This document shows, piece by piece, positions 47,833-56,346 of a stretch of 64,000 bases of DNA; positions within the stretch are counted from its first letter, which is position 1, and each line of letters opens with the position of its first letter. Position numbers and translations under genes: made by a program. The notes below the pieces were generated by a model. The model made no database searches. It saw only the letters and a program-made list of their open reading frames with translations, and was not told where the DNA came from. This stretch comes from Rosettibacter firmus (GTDB taxonomy: Bacteria; Bacteroidota; Ignavibacteria; Ignavibacteriales; Melioribacteraceae). The DNA is taken from NCBI RefSeq assembly GCF_036860695.1, contig NZ_JAYKGJ010000003.1, positions 1 through 64,000 of the forward strand, read 5' to 3'.

Positions 47833-49311
47833 TTATCCTACACTACCTTCTAAACTTATAGCAAGTAGTTTTTGTGCTTCTACAGCAAATTCCATTGGTA
47901 ATTCTTTAAATACCTCTTTACAAAATCCATTGACAATCATATTTATTGCATCTTCAGTTGATATTCCTCTTTGATTTAGATAAAAGATTTGATCTTCACC
48001 AACTTTTGAAGTTGTTGCTTCGTGTTCAACTTTTGCTGTATTATTTTCTACTTCGATATATGGAAATGTATTTGCACTGCATTTATCTCCCATTAACATG
48101 GAATCGCACTGAGTAAAATTGCGTGCACCAATAGCGTTCTTACCAATTTTGACAAGACCACGATATGAATTTTTACTCCTTCCAGCAGAAATACCTTTAG
48201 ATACAACAGTACTCTTTGTATACTTTCCGATATGAATCATTTTAGTTCCAGTATCTGCCTGTTGATAATTATTTGTTACAGCTACTGAATAAAATTCTCC
48301 TATTGAATAATCTCCCTGCAGTATACAACTTGGATATTTCCATGTAATTGCGGAACCTGTTTCAACCTGTGTCCATGAAATCTTGGAATGTTTACCACGA
48401 CATGCACCTCTCTTAGTTACAAAATTGTAAATTCCTCCTTTACCTTCTTTATCGCCTGGATACCAATTTTGAACTGTTGAATATTTTATTTCTGCATTAT
48501 CGAGAGCAATTAATTCTACAACTGCAGCATGAAGTTGATTATTATCGCGTATTGGAGCAGTGCAACCTTCAAGATAACTTACATAAGAACCCTCATCAGC
48601 TATAATTAATGTTCTTTCAAATTGTCCGGTTTCCTGTGCATTAATTCTAAAGTAAGTGGATAATTCCATTGGACATCTTACACCTTTTGGTATATATACA
48701 AAAGAACCATCACTGAATACTGCAGAATTTAATGCAGCATAAAAATTATCAGTATATGGAACAACCGAGCCGAGATATTTTCTCACAAGGTCTGGATGTT
48801 CTCGTATAGCTTCTGAGATTGAACAAAAAATTATTCCTTTTTCTTTCAATGTCTCCTTGAAAGTTGTTGCAACCGAAACTGAATCGAAAACAGCATCTAC
48901 AGCAACTCCAGCTAATAGTTTTTGTTCTTCCAGTGGTATTCCTAACTTTTCAAAAGTTTTTAGTAATTCTGGATCTACCTCATCAAGACTTTTTTTCTTG
49001 GGGACTTTTTTAGGTGCTGCATAATAACTTATATTTTGAAAATCAATTTTAGGATAAGTTACATTTGGCCATTTAGGTTCTTCCATTGTCTTCCAATAAC
49101 GGAATGCTTTCAGTCGCCACTCTGTCATCCATTCAGGTTCCCCTTTTTTATTAGAAATTAATCTAATGATATCCTCGTTCAAACCTTTTGGCGCAACTTC
49201 AGATTCAATTTCTGTAACAAAACCCCATTTATACTCAGATTCAGTTAATTCATTAAGTATATTCATATCATCGGGGTGTTTTTCTACTGATTTCTTTAAT
49301 AATTCATCCAT
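47833..49311 (-). CDS. sufB: Fe-S assembly scaffold protein SufB
   Basis: The 492-residue scaffold has [28 protein letters not shown], the Cys/His-rich stretch [31 protein letters not shown] and [22 protein letters not shown]. The end matches [16 protein letters not shown]. It is the first gene of the suf run. Clusters are built on the SufB/SufD pair. The upstream inverted repeat at 49350-49373 is likely its operator. Confidence 0.95.
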   Translation of the reverse strand: MDELLKKSVEKHPDDMNILNELTESEYKWGFVTEIESEVAPKGLNEDIIRLISNKKGEPEWMTEWRLKAFRYWKTMEEPKWPNVTYPKIDFQNISYYAAPKKVPKKKSLDEVDPELLKTFEKLGIPLEEQKLLAGVAVDAVFDSVSVATTFKETLKEKGIIFCSISEAIREHPDLVRKYLGSVVPYTDNFYAALNSAVFSDGSFVYIPKGVRCPMELSTYFRINAQETGQFERTLIIADEGSYVSYLEGCTAPIRDNNQLHAAVVELIALDNAEIKYSTVQNWYPGDKEGKGGIYNFVTKRGACRGKHSKISWTQVETGSAITWKYPSCILQGDYSIGEFYSVAVTNNYQQADTGTKMIHIGKYTKSTVVSKGISAGRSKNSYRGLVKIGKNAIGARNFTQCDSMLMGDKCSANTFPYIEVENNTAKVEHEATTSKVGEDQIFYLNQRGISTEDAINMIVNGFCKEVFKELPMEFAVEAQKLLAISLEGSVG

Positions 49312-49349
49312 CTTTAATAACCTTAAAATTTTATTTATGAAACCTATCT

Positions 49350-49373
49350 AATCTTGATTATTTTGTCAAGATT
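49350..49373 (-). promoter_or_regulatory. Inverted repeat overlapping the sufB promoter
   Basis: AATCTTGA and TCAAGATT form a perfect 8-bp inverted repeat with an 8-base spacer, 39 bases upstream of the sufB start. On the minus strand it overlaps TTGACA and lies just before TAGGTTTC, which resemble -33 and -7 elements. The Rrf2 protein encoded in the operon is the natural candidate binder. Confidence 0.55.
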
Positions 49374-49446
49374 TATTTACAAAAACATATTAATAATTTC
49401 TAAAGTTCACTAAATAATTTTTTCAGAGAATTTTTATGAATTGTCA

Positions 49447-49803
49447 TTATTTCCCACCTGTTACATACTTTATAATTTCTGCTTTTTCGATAGTAATTAA
49501 TCCACCGCACTTTGCTTCTTCAAATATTTTGTTTAATACTGGCAAAAATTTTTCAACTTTTTCTGATTCATCCACAATTTCAATTACAATTGGTAAATCT
49601 TCTGAAAGTCTTAAAATTTTTGCAGTATGGATTCTGCTATCTTTACCAAATCCCATAATTCCCTTAAACACTGTTGCACCAGCAAGACCAGCTTTACGTG
49701 CTTCTAAAACAATTGTTTCATAAACTGGCTTATGATTTAAAATATCATCCTCACCTAAAAAAATTCTAATTAATTTTGCCTCGCCTTTAATTTCCATTAT
49801 CAA
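49447..49803 (-). CDS. DUF190 family protein
   Basis: The 118-residue protein has the DUF190 pattern: MEIKGEAKLIRIFLGEDD, then HKPVYETIVLEARKAGLAGATVFKGIMGFGKDSRIHTAKILRLSEDLPIVIEIVDESEKVEKFLPVL. DUF190 proteins are small ferredoxin-like cytoplasmic proteins often found beside CrcB. They may assist fluoride export, but the action is not known. It overlaps crcB by four bases, so the two are coupled under the fluoride riboswitch. Confidence 0.9.
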   Translation of the reverse strand: MIMEIKGEAKLIRIFLGEDDILNHKPVYETIVLEARKAGLAGATVFKGIMGFGKDSRIHTAKILRLSEDLPIVIEIVDESEKVEKFLPVLNKIFEEAKCGGLITIEKAEIIKYVTGGK

Positions 49804-50195
49804 TCCCCGGAAATAATTTTTGATAATTTATAAGTAATGAAAAGTACAAACAAAGTTAGAAATAAGTTAAAGAATATATTTAATCCTGCATATAAATATT
49901 CTCGTTCTTTTAAGAAATTAATTGTTTCGTAAGAAAAAGTAGAAAATGTAGTTAAACCACCACATAAGCCAATAGTTAAAAATAATCTTAATTGCTGGCT
50001 GATTAATTCATTTGCGTCGAGATAATACATAACAATCCCAATAATAAAACTTCCCAGAACATTTACTGTTAATGTCCCATATGGAAATATCGGGCTTAAA
50101 AATTTATAAACAAAACCAGAAAGCCAGTATCTTAATACACCCCCTAATCCTGCACCTACAAATACAATAATATAATTTTGCATTTTTTTACCCAT
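49800..50195 (-). CDS. crcB: Fluoride channel CrcB (Fluc)
   Basis: The protein has four membrane helices and the CrcB signatures VGAGLGGVLRYWLSG at the start, TLTVNVLGSFIIGIVMYYL (the central Asn) and TIGLCGGLTTFSTFSYE. Dual-topology dimers export fluoride passively. Two starts are possible, 50195 and 50183 (MQNYIIVFV); neither has a strong ribosome site. A fluoride riboswitch precedes the gene and a DUF190 gene follows it. Length 127-131 is normal. Confidence 0.95.
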   Translation of the reverse strand: MGKKMQNYIIVFVGAGLGGVLRYWLSGFVYKFLSPIFPYGTLTVNVLGSFIIGIVMYYLDANELISQQLRLFLTIGLCGGLTTFSTFSYETINFLKEREYLYAGLNIFFNLFLTLFVLFITYKLSKIISGD

Positions 50196-50212
50196 TTGAT
50201 TAAAAATTGCAG

Positions 50213-50283
50213 GTAGGAGTTATCAGTCCGTAGTAATTTAGTAGGACGTTTTACTCAATAATGAGAAGGCTAACTCCATAGCC
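50213..50283 (-). promoter_or_regulatory. Fluoride riboswitch (crcB motif)
   Basis: On the minus strand the RNA starts with GGCTATGGAGTTAGCC, a stem GGC/GCC with the conserved ATG in the loop region. It ends with AACGTCC ... GGACTGATAACTCCTAC, matching the conserved crcB-motif end (stem, CTGAT, CTCCTAC). The loop GGAGT can pair with ACTCC to form the pseudoknot. An extra small hairpin (CTCA/TGAG) sits in between. It lies 17 bases before the first crcB start codon, so translational control is likely. Confidence 0.88.
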
Positions 50284-50327
50284 ATTGCAAAATTAACAAA
50301 GTTTACTTTTCAAAACAATTTAAACGA

Positions 50328-51016
50328 TCAATAACTAATAAGTAAATAAATTCCTCCAAGGATAACCAGAATGCCACACATTTTTTTATTCAACAAAGTT
50401 GCTCTACTTTTTTCTGTCCAATTAAGATATTGTTGAACTTTACCTGTTAAGGTGCCAGCTCCAACAATAATAGAACAATGACCAATTCCAAAAGAAATTA
50501 AAAAAAAATTGCCAATAAATAATTATATTGAGCTGTTTGAAATACCATACCCAGCACAGAAGTCATATAAGCAAATGTACATGGTCCTAGTGCTATCCCA
50601 AACAATAACCCTAATATTAGAGCTGCAAAAAATCCTTTATAATTAGTTGATCGCAAACTTACGCTGTTCCAATCCAGTTTTAAGATATTCAGAAGATATA
50701 ATCCAACTAAAAAAAATAATTGAAACCAAAATATTTCCTACTTTACCAACATCTCCCATAAGTCTTCCAAGCGATGCAGTAATAATTCCTAATATAACAG
50801 TAATTAAAATCCCGGTGGCAAAAATCAATGATATTAAAAAAGTCTTTTTAATTGAAATTTTCCCCTGTGAACTAATAAATCCAACTATGAGTGGTATGCT
50901 TGATAAATGACAAGGCAATAAAAGTATTGATAGTACTCCCCATGAAAAAGAAGCAAAAAACAAGCCATATATTGCCAGTTATTGTTTCATAAAGTGATTT
51001 AAATATTTTTTTCCAT
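50328..51016 (-). pseudogene. CcdA-like thiol-disulfide membrane protein with several homopolymer frameshifts
   Basis: No frame covers the gene, but joining frames gives a CcdA/DsbD-beta protein of about 229 residues. From its start KIFKSLYETITGNIWLVF it runs to SWGVLSILLLPCHLSSIPLIVGF, then VGLYLLNILKLDW, GLLFGIALGPCTFAYM, ISFGIGHCSIIVGAG and ILGGIYLLISY. It would pass electrons across the inner membrane through the two Cys (PCH, PCT). Frame changes occur at four homopolymers: 51006-51012 (7), 50955-50960 (6), 50709-50716 (8) and 50500-50508 (9). Decay or run-length error both fit. It starts 2 bases after the thioredoxin gene. Confidence 0.85.
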
Positions 51017-51018
51017 TA

Positions 51019-51417
51019 TTAACCCTTTGATTTTAATGGTACTAATCCTTGAGCTTGCAATATTTTATCTATTTCTGCCTCGGAATAATAACCTTCGTGA
51101 CGATGAAATTCTTTTCCATTTTCATCTAAAAAAACTTGAGTAGGTATAACTCTTATTTTGTAAGCTTCAGCTTATTTCCTTTGTTCTTGTGTCCACACAT
51201 CGTAGAAAATAACTTTTATTTGTTTTCCATACTTTAACTCAATATTTTTCATAACAGGTTGCATCATCCTGCAGGGGATACAATTTACAGAGCCAAGTTC
51301 TATAAATATAACCCTTGGTTTTTCTTCGGTTTTTTTTGTTGTTTTTGATTGAGCAATAATCAAATTAAATGAAAGTGTTGAGAAAAGGCATATTAATAGA
51401 AAATATTTAATTTTCAT
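51019..51417 (-). pseudogene. Periplasmic thioredoxin-like protein interrupted by in-frame TAA
   Basis: The ATG at 51417 overlaps the upstream stop (ATGA) and opens a signal peptide (MKIKYFLLICLFSTLSFNLIIAQ). The thioredoxin core follows: FIELGSVNCIPCRMMQPVMKNIE with a CIPC centre, then FYDVWTQEQRK and TAA at 51172-51174. The same frame continues AEAYKIRVIPTQVFLDENGKEFHRHEG (with the cis-Pro of the fold) to 51019. GAA to TAA would explain the stop. It likely worked with the CcdA-like protein encoded next. Confidence 0.88.
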
Positions 51418-51662
51418 TTTTGATATCCTTCTTTTAACCACGAAATAATCTGTTCTTCTTTAGGAATAATGCCAAAGCATTTTACCTGGTCATTAATAAC
51501 CAACCCGGGTGTCATCATTATACCATAATTCATAATTTCACTTATATCAGTTACTTTTTCAATTATTGCTTCAATACCTTCTTTATTTACAATTTCTTTT
51601 ACTTTTGATTCAAGAGTCTGGCATTTTTTACAACCTGGACCAAGAATTTTAATTCTAATCAT
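51414..51662 (-). CDS. Small thioredoxin-family protein (MTH895-type)
   Basis: The 82-residue protein has a CKKC-type centre (GPGCKKCQTLESKVKEIV) and the segment VTDISEIMNYGIMMTPGLVIND, whose TPGLVI is the cis-Pro region. This matches small archaeal-type glutaredoxin/thioredoxin proteins often found with permeases in metal operons. It is cytoplasmic. Start and stop are packed against its neighbours. Confidence 0.88.
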   Translation of the reverse strand: MIRIKILGPGCKKCQTLESKVKEIVNKEGIEAIIEKVTDISEIMNYGIMMTPGLVINDQVKCFGIIPKEEQIISWLKEGYQK

Positions 51663-51668
51663 AATTTG

Positions 51669-51980
51669 TTAATCCTCCTTATTTATTTTCTGAATTATTT
51701 TTTTTCTTATTTCATCAGGTGATGGAATTCCATTTATATAAAATCTGCATGAGAGATTAGGATTTTCAGGTTCTGGCAATCCTTCAAAATCTTCTCCATC
51801 AATTAATAATGTAGGTGAACCTCTAAATCCAATTTGCTTTGCTTTTAATTGATCTTTAACTAAAATTAGATTAAACTCAATTTTATCCTCAATATCTTTG
51901 ATTGCATAAAGCAAATTTTCATACATTTTTTTATGATTAGGACATTCATCGAAATATTGAAATTCGAGTTTTACTTTCAT
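51669..51980 (-). CDS. Small thioredoxin-fold protein in the permease operon
   Basis: The 103-residue protein shows LEFQYFDECPNHKKMYENLL with a single Cys in place of a CxxC, and later FRGSPTLLIDGEDFEGLP with the cis-Pro of the thioredoxin fold. A second Cys lies in NLSCRFYIN. Similar proteins accompany organo-arsenic or mercury resistance genes. The role is inferred only from context. It sits 16 bases after the permease. Confidence 0.65.
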   Translation of the reverse strand: MKVKLEFQYFDECPNHKKMYENLLYAIKDIEDKIEFNLILVKDQLKAKQIGFRGSPTLLIDGEDFEGLPEPENPNLSCRFYINGIPSPDEIRKKIIQKINKED

Positions 51981-51996
51981 CTATTTTACCTTTCAA

Positions 51997-53301
51997 TTAA
52001 AATAAAGAACCGTAAATTAGACCACTGATTGTTGCCATAATAACAACTAATGAAACGTATGTTACAGTTTTTTTAATTCCAATAACACTTTTAATTACCA
52101 GCATATTTGGTAACGATAATGCAGGACCGGCAAGTAATAAAGCAAGTGCTGGACCTTTACCCATTCCATTATTAATTAATCCCTGGAGAATTGGTATTTC
52201 TGTTAAAGTTGCAAAATACATAAACGCACCTGTGAGTGAAGCAAAGAAATTTGAGAATAAAGAATTACCCCCAACTAAAGTATAAATCCAGTTTTTTGGA
52301 ATAATCCCTCCATTACCATTTGCAGAACCAAGCAAGAAACCTGCAATTAAAACACCTGCACCGAGTAGTGGCATAATTTGTTTTGTGAATCCCCAGGTTT
52401 CACCAAGCCATTGATTTGGTTCATCTTCTGAAAATGTCAAAGCAATAGTAGTTGCAATCACTCCTACTAAAAATGGTATGGTGGGATTATCATAAAATAA
52501 AAGTGCAGATAAAACAACTCCGAGTGCACCAAGTATTACATATACTTTTTTTACTTTGATTATAAAAATCATTGAGAGAGCAAATGCAATCCCAAACAAT
52601 GAAGTAATAAACCATTTATTAGCATAAATATGATACCAGAAACTATTAGTATCATTAACTGGTTTTCCCCAATTAACAAAAACAAGAATTGCAACAAGAA
52701 TAAAAAAGTGAATGGCTGTCTGCCAGAAAGGTCTTGCTTCTTCAATATCTGGCATTGTAAGTTGATTATCTTCTTTTTCCTTTTCTTCTTTTCTAAAAAT
52801 AAAAGCCATTAATAATCCTATTATAATACTGAATGAAACAGCTCCAATAACTCTTGCAATTCCAAGCTCAATTCCCAAAATACGTGCTGTTAAAATTATT
52901 GCCAGAATATTAATTGCTGGTCCTGAATATAAAAATGCAATTGCTGGACCTAAACCAGCTCCTTTCTTATGAATTGATGAAAAAAGTGGCAGAACAGTGC
53001 ATGAACATACTGCTAATATGGTACCTGAAATCGAAGCAATTAAATAGGCTTTCCATTTTTTTGCTTTTGCACCAAAATATTTTACAATAGATGCCTGACC
53101 AATAAAAACAGCAATAACTCCTGCTATAAAAAAAGCTGGCACCAAACAAAGTAACACATGTTCCTGTGCATACCATTTAGTAAGTTCGAAAGCATTTATA
53201 ATTGCATTTCTAAAATTTTCTGAATCTAAAGGCATAAAGTATGCGAATAAGAAAAACCCAAGAATCCACAAAAAAGATTTATATTGTTCTTTCCAATTCA
53301 T
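51997..53301 (-). CDS. ArsP-like / UPF0718 family permease
   Basis: The 434-residue protein has about ten membrane helices in two related halves. The first half has SGTILAVCSCTVLPLFSSIHKKGAGLGPAIAFLYSGPAINILA, the second has GAFMYFATLTEIPILQGLINNGMGKGPALALLLAGPALSLPNML. These are hallmarks of the permease family that includes ArsP, which exports methylated arsenicals. The CSC pair is a possible metal contact. A charged cytoplasmic loop (KEEKEKEDNQ) joins the halves. It is the central gene of the ArsR-headed operon. The substrate is unknown; arsenic is inferred from the neighbours. Confidence 0.85.
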   Translation of the reverse strand: MNWKEQYKSFLWILGFFLFAYFMPLDSENFRNAIINAFELTKWYAQEHVLLCLVPAFFIAGVIAVFIGQASIVKYFGAKAKKWKAYLIASISGTILAVCSCTVLPLFSSIHKKGAGLGPAIAFLYSGPAINILAIILTARILGIELGIARVIGAVSFSIIIGLLMAFIFRKEEKEKEDNQLTMPDIEEARPFWQTAIHFFILVAILVFVNWGKPVNDTNSFWYHIYANKWFITSLFGIAFALSMIFIIKVKKVYVILGALGVVLSALLFYDNPTIPFLVGVIATTIALTFSEDEPNQWLGETWGFTKQIMPLLGAGVLIAGFLLGSANGNGGIIPKNWIYTLVGGNSLFSNFFASLTGAFMYFATLTEIPILQGLINNGMGKGPALALLLAGPALSLPNMLVIKSVIGIKKTVTYVSLVVIMATISGLIYGSLF

Positions 53302-53311
53302 TTTGCAACCT

Positions 53312-53680
53312 CTAAAAAGTTAAAAAAGATTGTTTTCTATAAAAATTCAGTAAGACACAAAATTCAGGATATTCAAAACAATCCCGAAAACTACTTTTTT
53401 CATAAATAGAATATTTTTGTTTCAATTCTTTTAATTTAGCAATAAGTTCTTCTTTTGCTGGAAAAGATATTGCACCTGTTTCGCATTATTTAGCACAGGA
53501 TGAACAGCCAACAACACAGTAATATGGATTAACCACTTCTGTATAAAGTTTTCCAGCTTTGAAAACATCATTACTACAAAAATCAATGCAATTGCCGCAA
53601 CTATTACATAGATCTGTGTTTATAGTAGGATACCAAGGTATTTCTTCCCTTGGGATACCCATATAATCTCTTCCAGTCAT
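53312..53680 (-). pseudogene. Ferredoxin-like protein interrupted by in-frame TAA
   Basis: The first part has a 4Fe-4S site (NTDLCNSCGNCIDFCSNDVFKAGK). The second site begins VVGCSSCAK and is cut by TAA at 53486-53488. The same frame resumes as CETGAISFPAKEELIAKLKELKQKYS, completing CxxCxxxC. It runs to a TAG at 53312. A single base change (for instance ATA or TTA to TAA) explains it. It would carry electrons for the permease-operon redox system. It starts 2 bases after the HdrA-like gene. Confidence 0.85.
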
Positions 53681-53682
53681 AA

Positions 53683-54060
53683 TTATGATTCCTCCAGTGC
53701 TTTCTTAATATCATTAAAAGCTGTATCGGTATTTTTAAATGATATAGAAACAGGTTTCCAGTTATCATTCATTTCTACACCAGCTTTTTGAAAACCATCT
53801 CGTAATAGTTTTTTCTGTTTTTCTTCTTTACATGCTGGTGTAACATACAATACATTATTTTTTAATAAATCAGCTAAAAGATTTTCACCATTTTCTTCGC
53901 ACAATCTCGGATGAAGTAACATATAATCGTGGGGCAATTCCATTCGTATTCTTTCTGATAATTCCCCAAAATTTATATCCTTCATGCTTGGACATGCAAA
54001 GCTACACGTACAAATTAAAACTGCTTTTTTCTTAAATACCTCTGCCATACTCCATCTCAT
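53683..54060 (-). CDS. Cysteine-rich protein resembling an HdrA-type N-terminal domain
   Basis: The 125-residue protein has the pattern VLICTCSFACPSMKDINFGELSERIR, LLHPRLCEENGENLLADLLKNN, VLYVTPACKEEKQKKLLRDGFQKAGVE. The spaced Cys residues resemble the N-terminal Fe-S domain of heterodisulfide-reductase HdrA proteins. The start may be at 54048 (M5). It lies between the ArsR regulator and the ferredoxin-like gene, so it is a redox partner in the same operon. The match is by pattern only. Confidence 0.55.
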   Translation of the reverse strand: MRWSMAEVFKKKAVLICTCSFACPSMKDINFGELSERIRMELPHDYMLLHPRLCEENGENLLADLLKNNVLYVTPACKEEKQKKLLRDGFQKAGVEMNDNWKPVSISFKNTDTAFNDIKKALEES

Positions 54061-54111
54061 TAATTATGATTATATGCTCAATAACTCATATATATATTTA
54101 AAAAAATTTTA

Positions 54112-54417
54112 TTAAACAAGTACTTTCAAATTTGACAGCTTTTTATTTACTATTTGCTCTGCAATGTCAAGAATGTCAAATATTCTTTTATCAGAAATTT
54201 TATAATTCATTCTTGTCCCTTCTTTCCATGCATAAATAACACCTGCCTGTACAAGTGTATTCAAATGTCTGGAAAGATTTGACTGTTCAATACCAATAGC
54301 AGATAAAATTTCACATCCACAAAGAGTCTTTTCTTCTTTCAGCAATCTTAATATTTTTATTCTATTAGGATGCGAAATTGCTGTCAATAATCTTTCTATG
54401 TAGTAATCTTTTTCCAT
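54112..54417 (-). CDS. ArsR family transcriptional regulator
   Basis: The 101-residue winged-helix protein shows ISHPNRIKILRLLKEEKTLCGCEILSAIGIEQSNLSRHLNTLVQAGVIYAWKEGTRMNYKI. The CGC pair in LCGCEIL sits where ArsR proteins place the ELCVCDL thiols, so arsenite or a related soft metal may be the inducer. It heads the operon with the permease and would repress it. A palindrome 26 bases upstream (54443-54462) is a likely operator. Confidence 0.92.
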   Translation of the reverse strand: MEKDYYIERLLTAISHPNRIKILRLLKEEKTLCGCEILSAIGIEQSNLSRHLNTLVQAGVIYAWKEGTRMNYKISDKRIFDILDIAEQIVNKKLSNLKVLV

Positions 54418-54917
54418 ACTTACTCTTATTTACTATTTAAATATATGCCTTTAAATGCATATAGCAAAATTAAATTTTTCTATAAATATTAATATTCATG
54501 ATATATTATTTTGAGTATTTATTTATCAAGTAGAAAAGCAGTAAGTATAAGTTCAACACTGTTTTTTCTGTGGAATCTCATTGATTTAAAAATCATCTCT
54601 TAAGTATTTCTAAAAATAGCACTTAAAACATTTCCATCTCGTTTAATGGATATAACTAAAACAAATACATTTTTCATATGTTTATTTTCTGATCTTATCA
54701 ATTGAAATCTCATCAAAAGATTAGTAATTCAAGAACATTCTTCCTATGATTAATATCCTTTCCAAAAATAATTTCATTTGATTAAATTAATATATTAAGG
54801 TATACAGATTATTTTAAAATTTCATAAATAATTCCAAGAAATATTTTTTAATAAGACCGTGACTTATTGTTTAATTCAACATCTAATATCCATCAATTAT
54901 GTATTTACTTAGAATTT
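54418..54917. other. Divergent regulatory region of the ArsR operon and the exporter gene
   Basis: The 500 bases are AT-rich. The ArsR-side palindrome is the only element I can support. An upstream TTG start at 54867 for the exporter gene is possible but adds non-membrane residues. Confidence 0.5.
54443..54462 (-). promoter_or_regulatory. Candidate ArsR operator
   Basis: ATATGC and GCATAT form an inverted repeat with an 8-base spacer CTTTAAAT. A second repeat, ATTTAAA / TTTAAAT, overlaps it. Its place just upstream of arsR fits an autorepressor site. Confidence 0.45.
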
Positions 54918-55760
54918 ATGATTGATACACTTTTAAATCCTGTTAAAGAATCAATTCAAATTTCACTGCTTGTAGCGGTGATGATGATATTAGTCGATTT
55001 AATAAATGTTTCCACAAAAAATAAACTTGAATCTTTTTTTATTAACGCAAGAAAGTTTAAGCAATATATTTTAGCTTCATTAATCGGAACAGTCCCTGGT
55101 TGCATTGGTGGATTTACAAATGTTTCTCTTTACATTCACGGATTGATAAGCTTTGGGGCACTTGCAGGAGCGATGGTTGCTGTTTCTGGTGATGAGGCAT
55201 TTGTTATGCTTGCAATGTTTCCTAAACAGGCATTAATTCTATTTGCTATTCTTTTTGTAATTGGAGTTTTTAGCGGATGGCTTATTGATTTGATTGTTAA
55301 GAAATATAAAATCCCAACTTGCGAAAATTGTAAAGAGATGATAACTCATCCAAAAGAGAATAGTTTTAAGCATTATATTAAAGAGCATATCTGGAAACAC
55401 ATAATTAAAAAACATCTCTGGAAAACTGCACTCTGGACATTTGGTGCTCTTGCTGTTGTTGAGTTTGGATTAAAGTATTTACATCTGGAAGAATTTACAT
55501 CACAATATAAAATTGTTTTTCTCTTTGTTGGAGCTTTAGTTGGACTGATACCTGAATCAGGTCCTCATTTAATTTTTGTTACATTATTTGCACAAGGATT
55601 AATCCCATTTTCTGTTTTATTAACAAGTTCCATTGTTCAGGATGGTCATGGTATGCTACCAATGTTATCTTATTCATTAAAAGATTCAATGCTTTTGAAG
55701 ACCTTTAATTTTATTATAGGAATTACAATTGGATTGATTTTACTTGCAGTAGGATTATGA
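54918..55760 (+). CDS. Putative 10-TM heavy-metal/manganese exporter (ArsP_2 type)
   Basis: The 280-residue protein has about seven to ten membrane helices. Marks of the family are VPGCIGGFTNVSLYIHGLISFGALAGAMVAVSGDEAFVMLAMFPKQAL, VGALVGLIPESGPHLIFVTLFAQGLIPFSVLL and VQDGHGMLPMLSYSLKDS. A His-rich loop near 150-180 and the pair CENC may bind metal. The start at 54918 fits the membrane topology; an upstream TTG is possible. It diverges from arsR. The metal is not shown. Confidence 0.8.
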   Translation: MIDTLLNPVKESIQISLLVAVMMILVDLINVSTKNKLESFFINARKFKQYILASLIGTVPGCIGGFTNVSLYIHGLISFGALAGAMVAVSGDEAFVMLAMFPKQALILFAILFVIGVFSGWLIDLIVKKYKIPTCENCKEMITHPKENSFKHYIKEHIWKHIIKKHLWKTALWTFGALAVVEFGLKYLHLEEFTSQYKIVFLFVGALVGLIPESGPHLIFVTLFAQGLIPFSVLLTSSIVQDGHGMLPMLSYSLKDSMLLKTFNFIIGITIGLILLAVGL

Positions 55761-55890
55761 TTAAAATAACTATTACTTAAATAAGCACTCCTTTTATTAA
55801 TCACTCGCTTAAGATTGAGAATCCTTTCCATTATTATTGAATCTAATTTCATAAAAATATTTTTAGCTAATAATAAAGAAAGGATTCAAC

Positions 55891-56346
55891 ATGAAAAGAC
55901 TAATCATCACATTTTTTGTTTTAATATATACAATAGCTATAAATGCTCAGACTGTTAATCCAATTATAGAAAGCCAAAGTAAGTATAATTTTTCTACCAC
56001 TGTTGATTCACTTACAAAAGTAGCAGAGCAAAATAAATGGAAGGTAATCATCGTTCACGATTTACAGACATCATTAAAGAAAAATGGTAAAGAAGTTTTA
56101 CCTGTTAAAGTTATTGAAGTTTGTAATCCAAATTATTCTTTTAATGTCTTGAGTAAAGAAGAGTTTAAATTGTTTTCAACAATGATGCCTTGCAGAATCT
56201 CTGTTTATGAAAAATCTGATGGAAAAACCTATGTAGCAAGAATTAACTCTGCATTTATGAATGAAGTGATGAAAGATAAACAGTGTAAGTCAATGAACAA
56301 TGCATTAAACGACATTGAAAATTTTATATCAATTGTTACAAAATGA
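55891..56346 (+). CDS. DUF302 domain protein with signal peptide
   Basis: The 151-residue protein has a signal peptide (1-19). Its body has the DUF302 fold, with KVIIVHDLQTSLKKNGKEVLPVKVIEVCNPNYSFNVLS and FSTMMPCRISVYEKSDGKTYVARINS. DUF302 proteins are small alpha/beta proteins of unknown role, often found near redox and sulphur genes. It overlaps the methyltransferase start by four bases (ATGA). Confidence 0.85.
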   Translation: MKRLIITFFVLIYTIAINAQTVNPIIESQSKYNFSTTVDSLTKVAEQNKWKVIIVHDLQTSLKKNGKEVLPVKVIEVCNPNYSFNVLSKEEFKLFSTMMPCRISVYEKSDGKTYVARINSAFMNEVMKDKQCKSMNNALNDIENFISIVTK

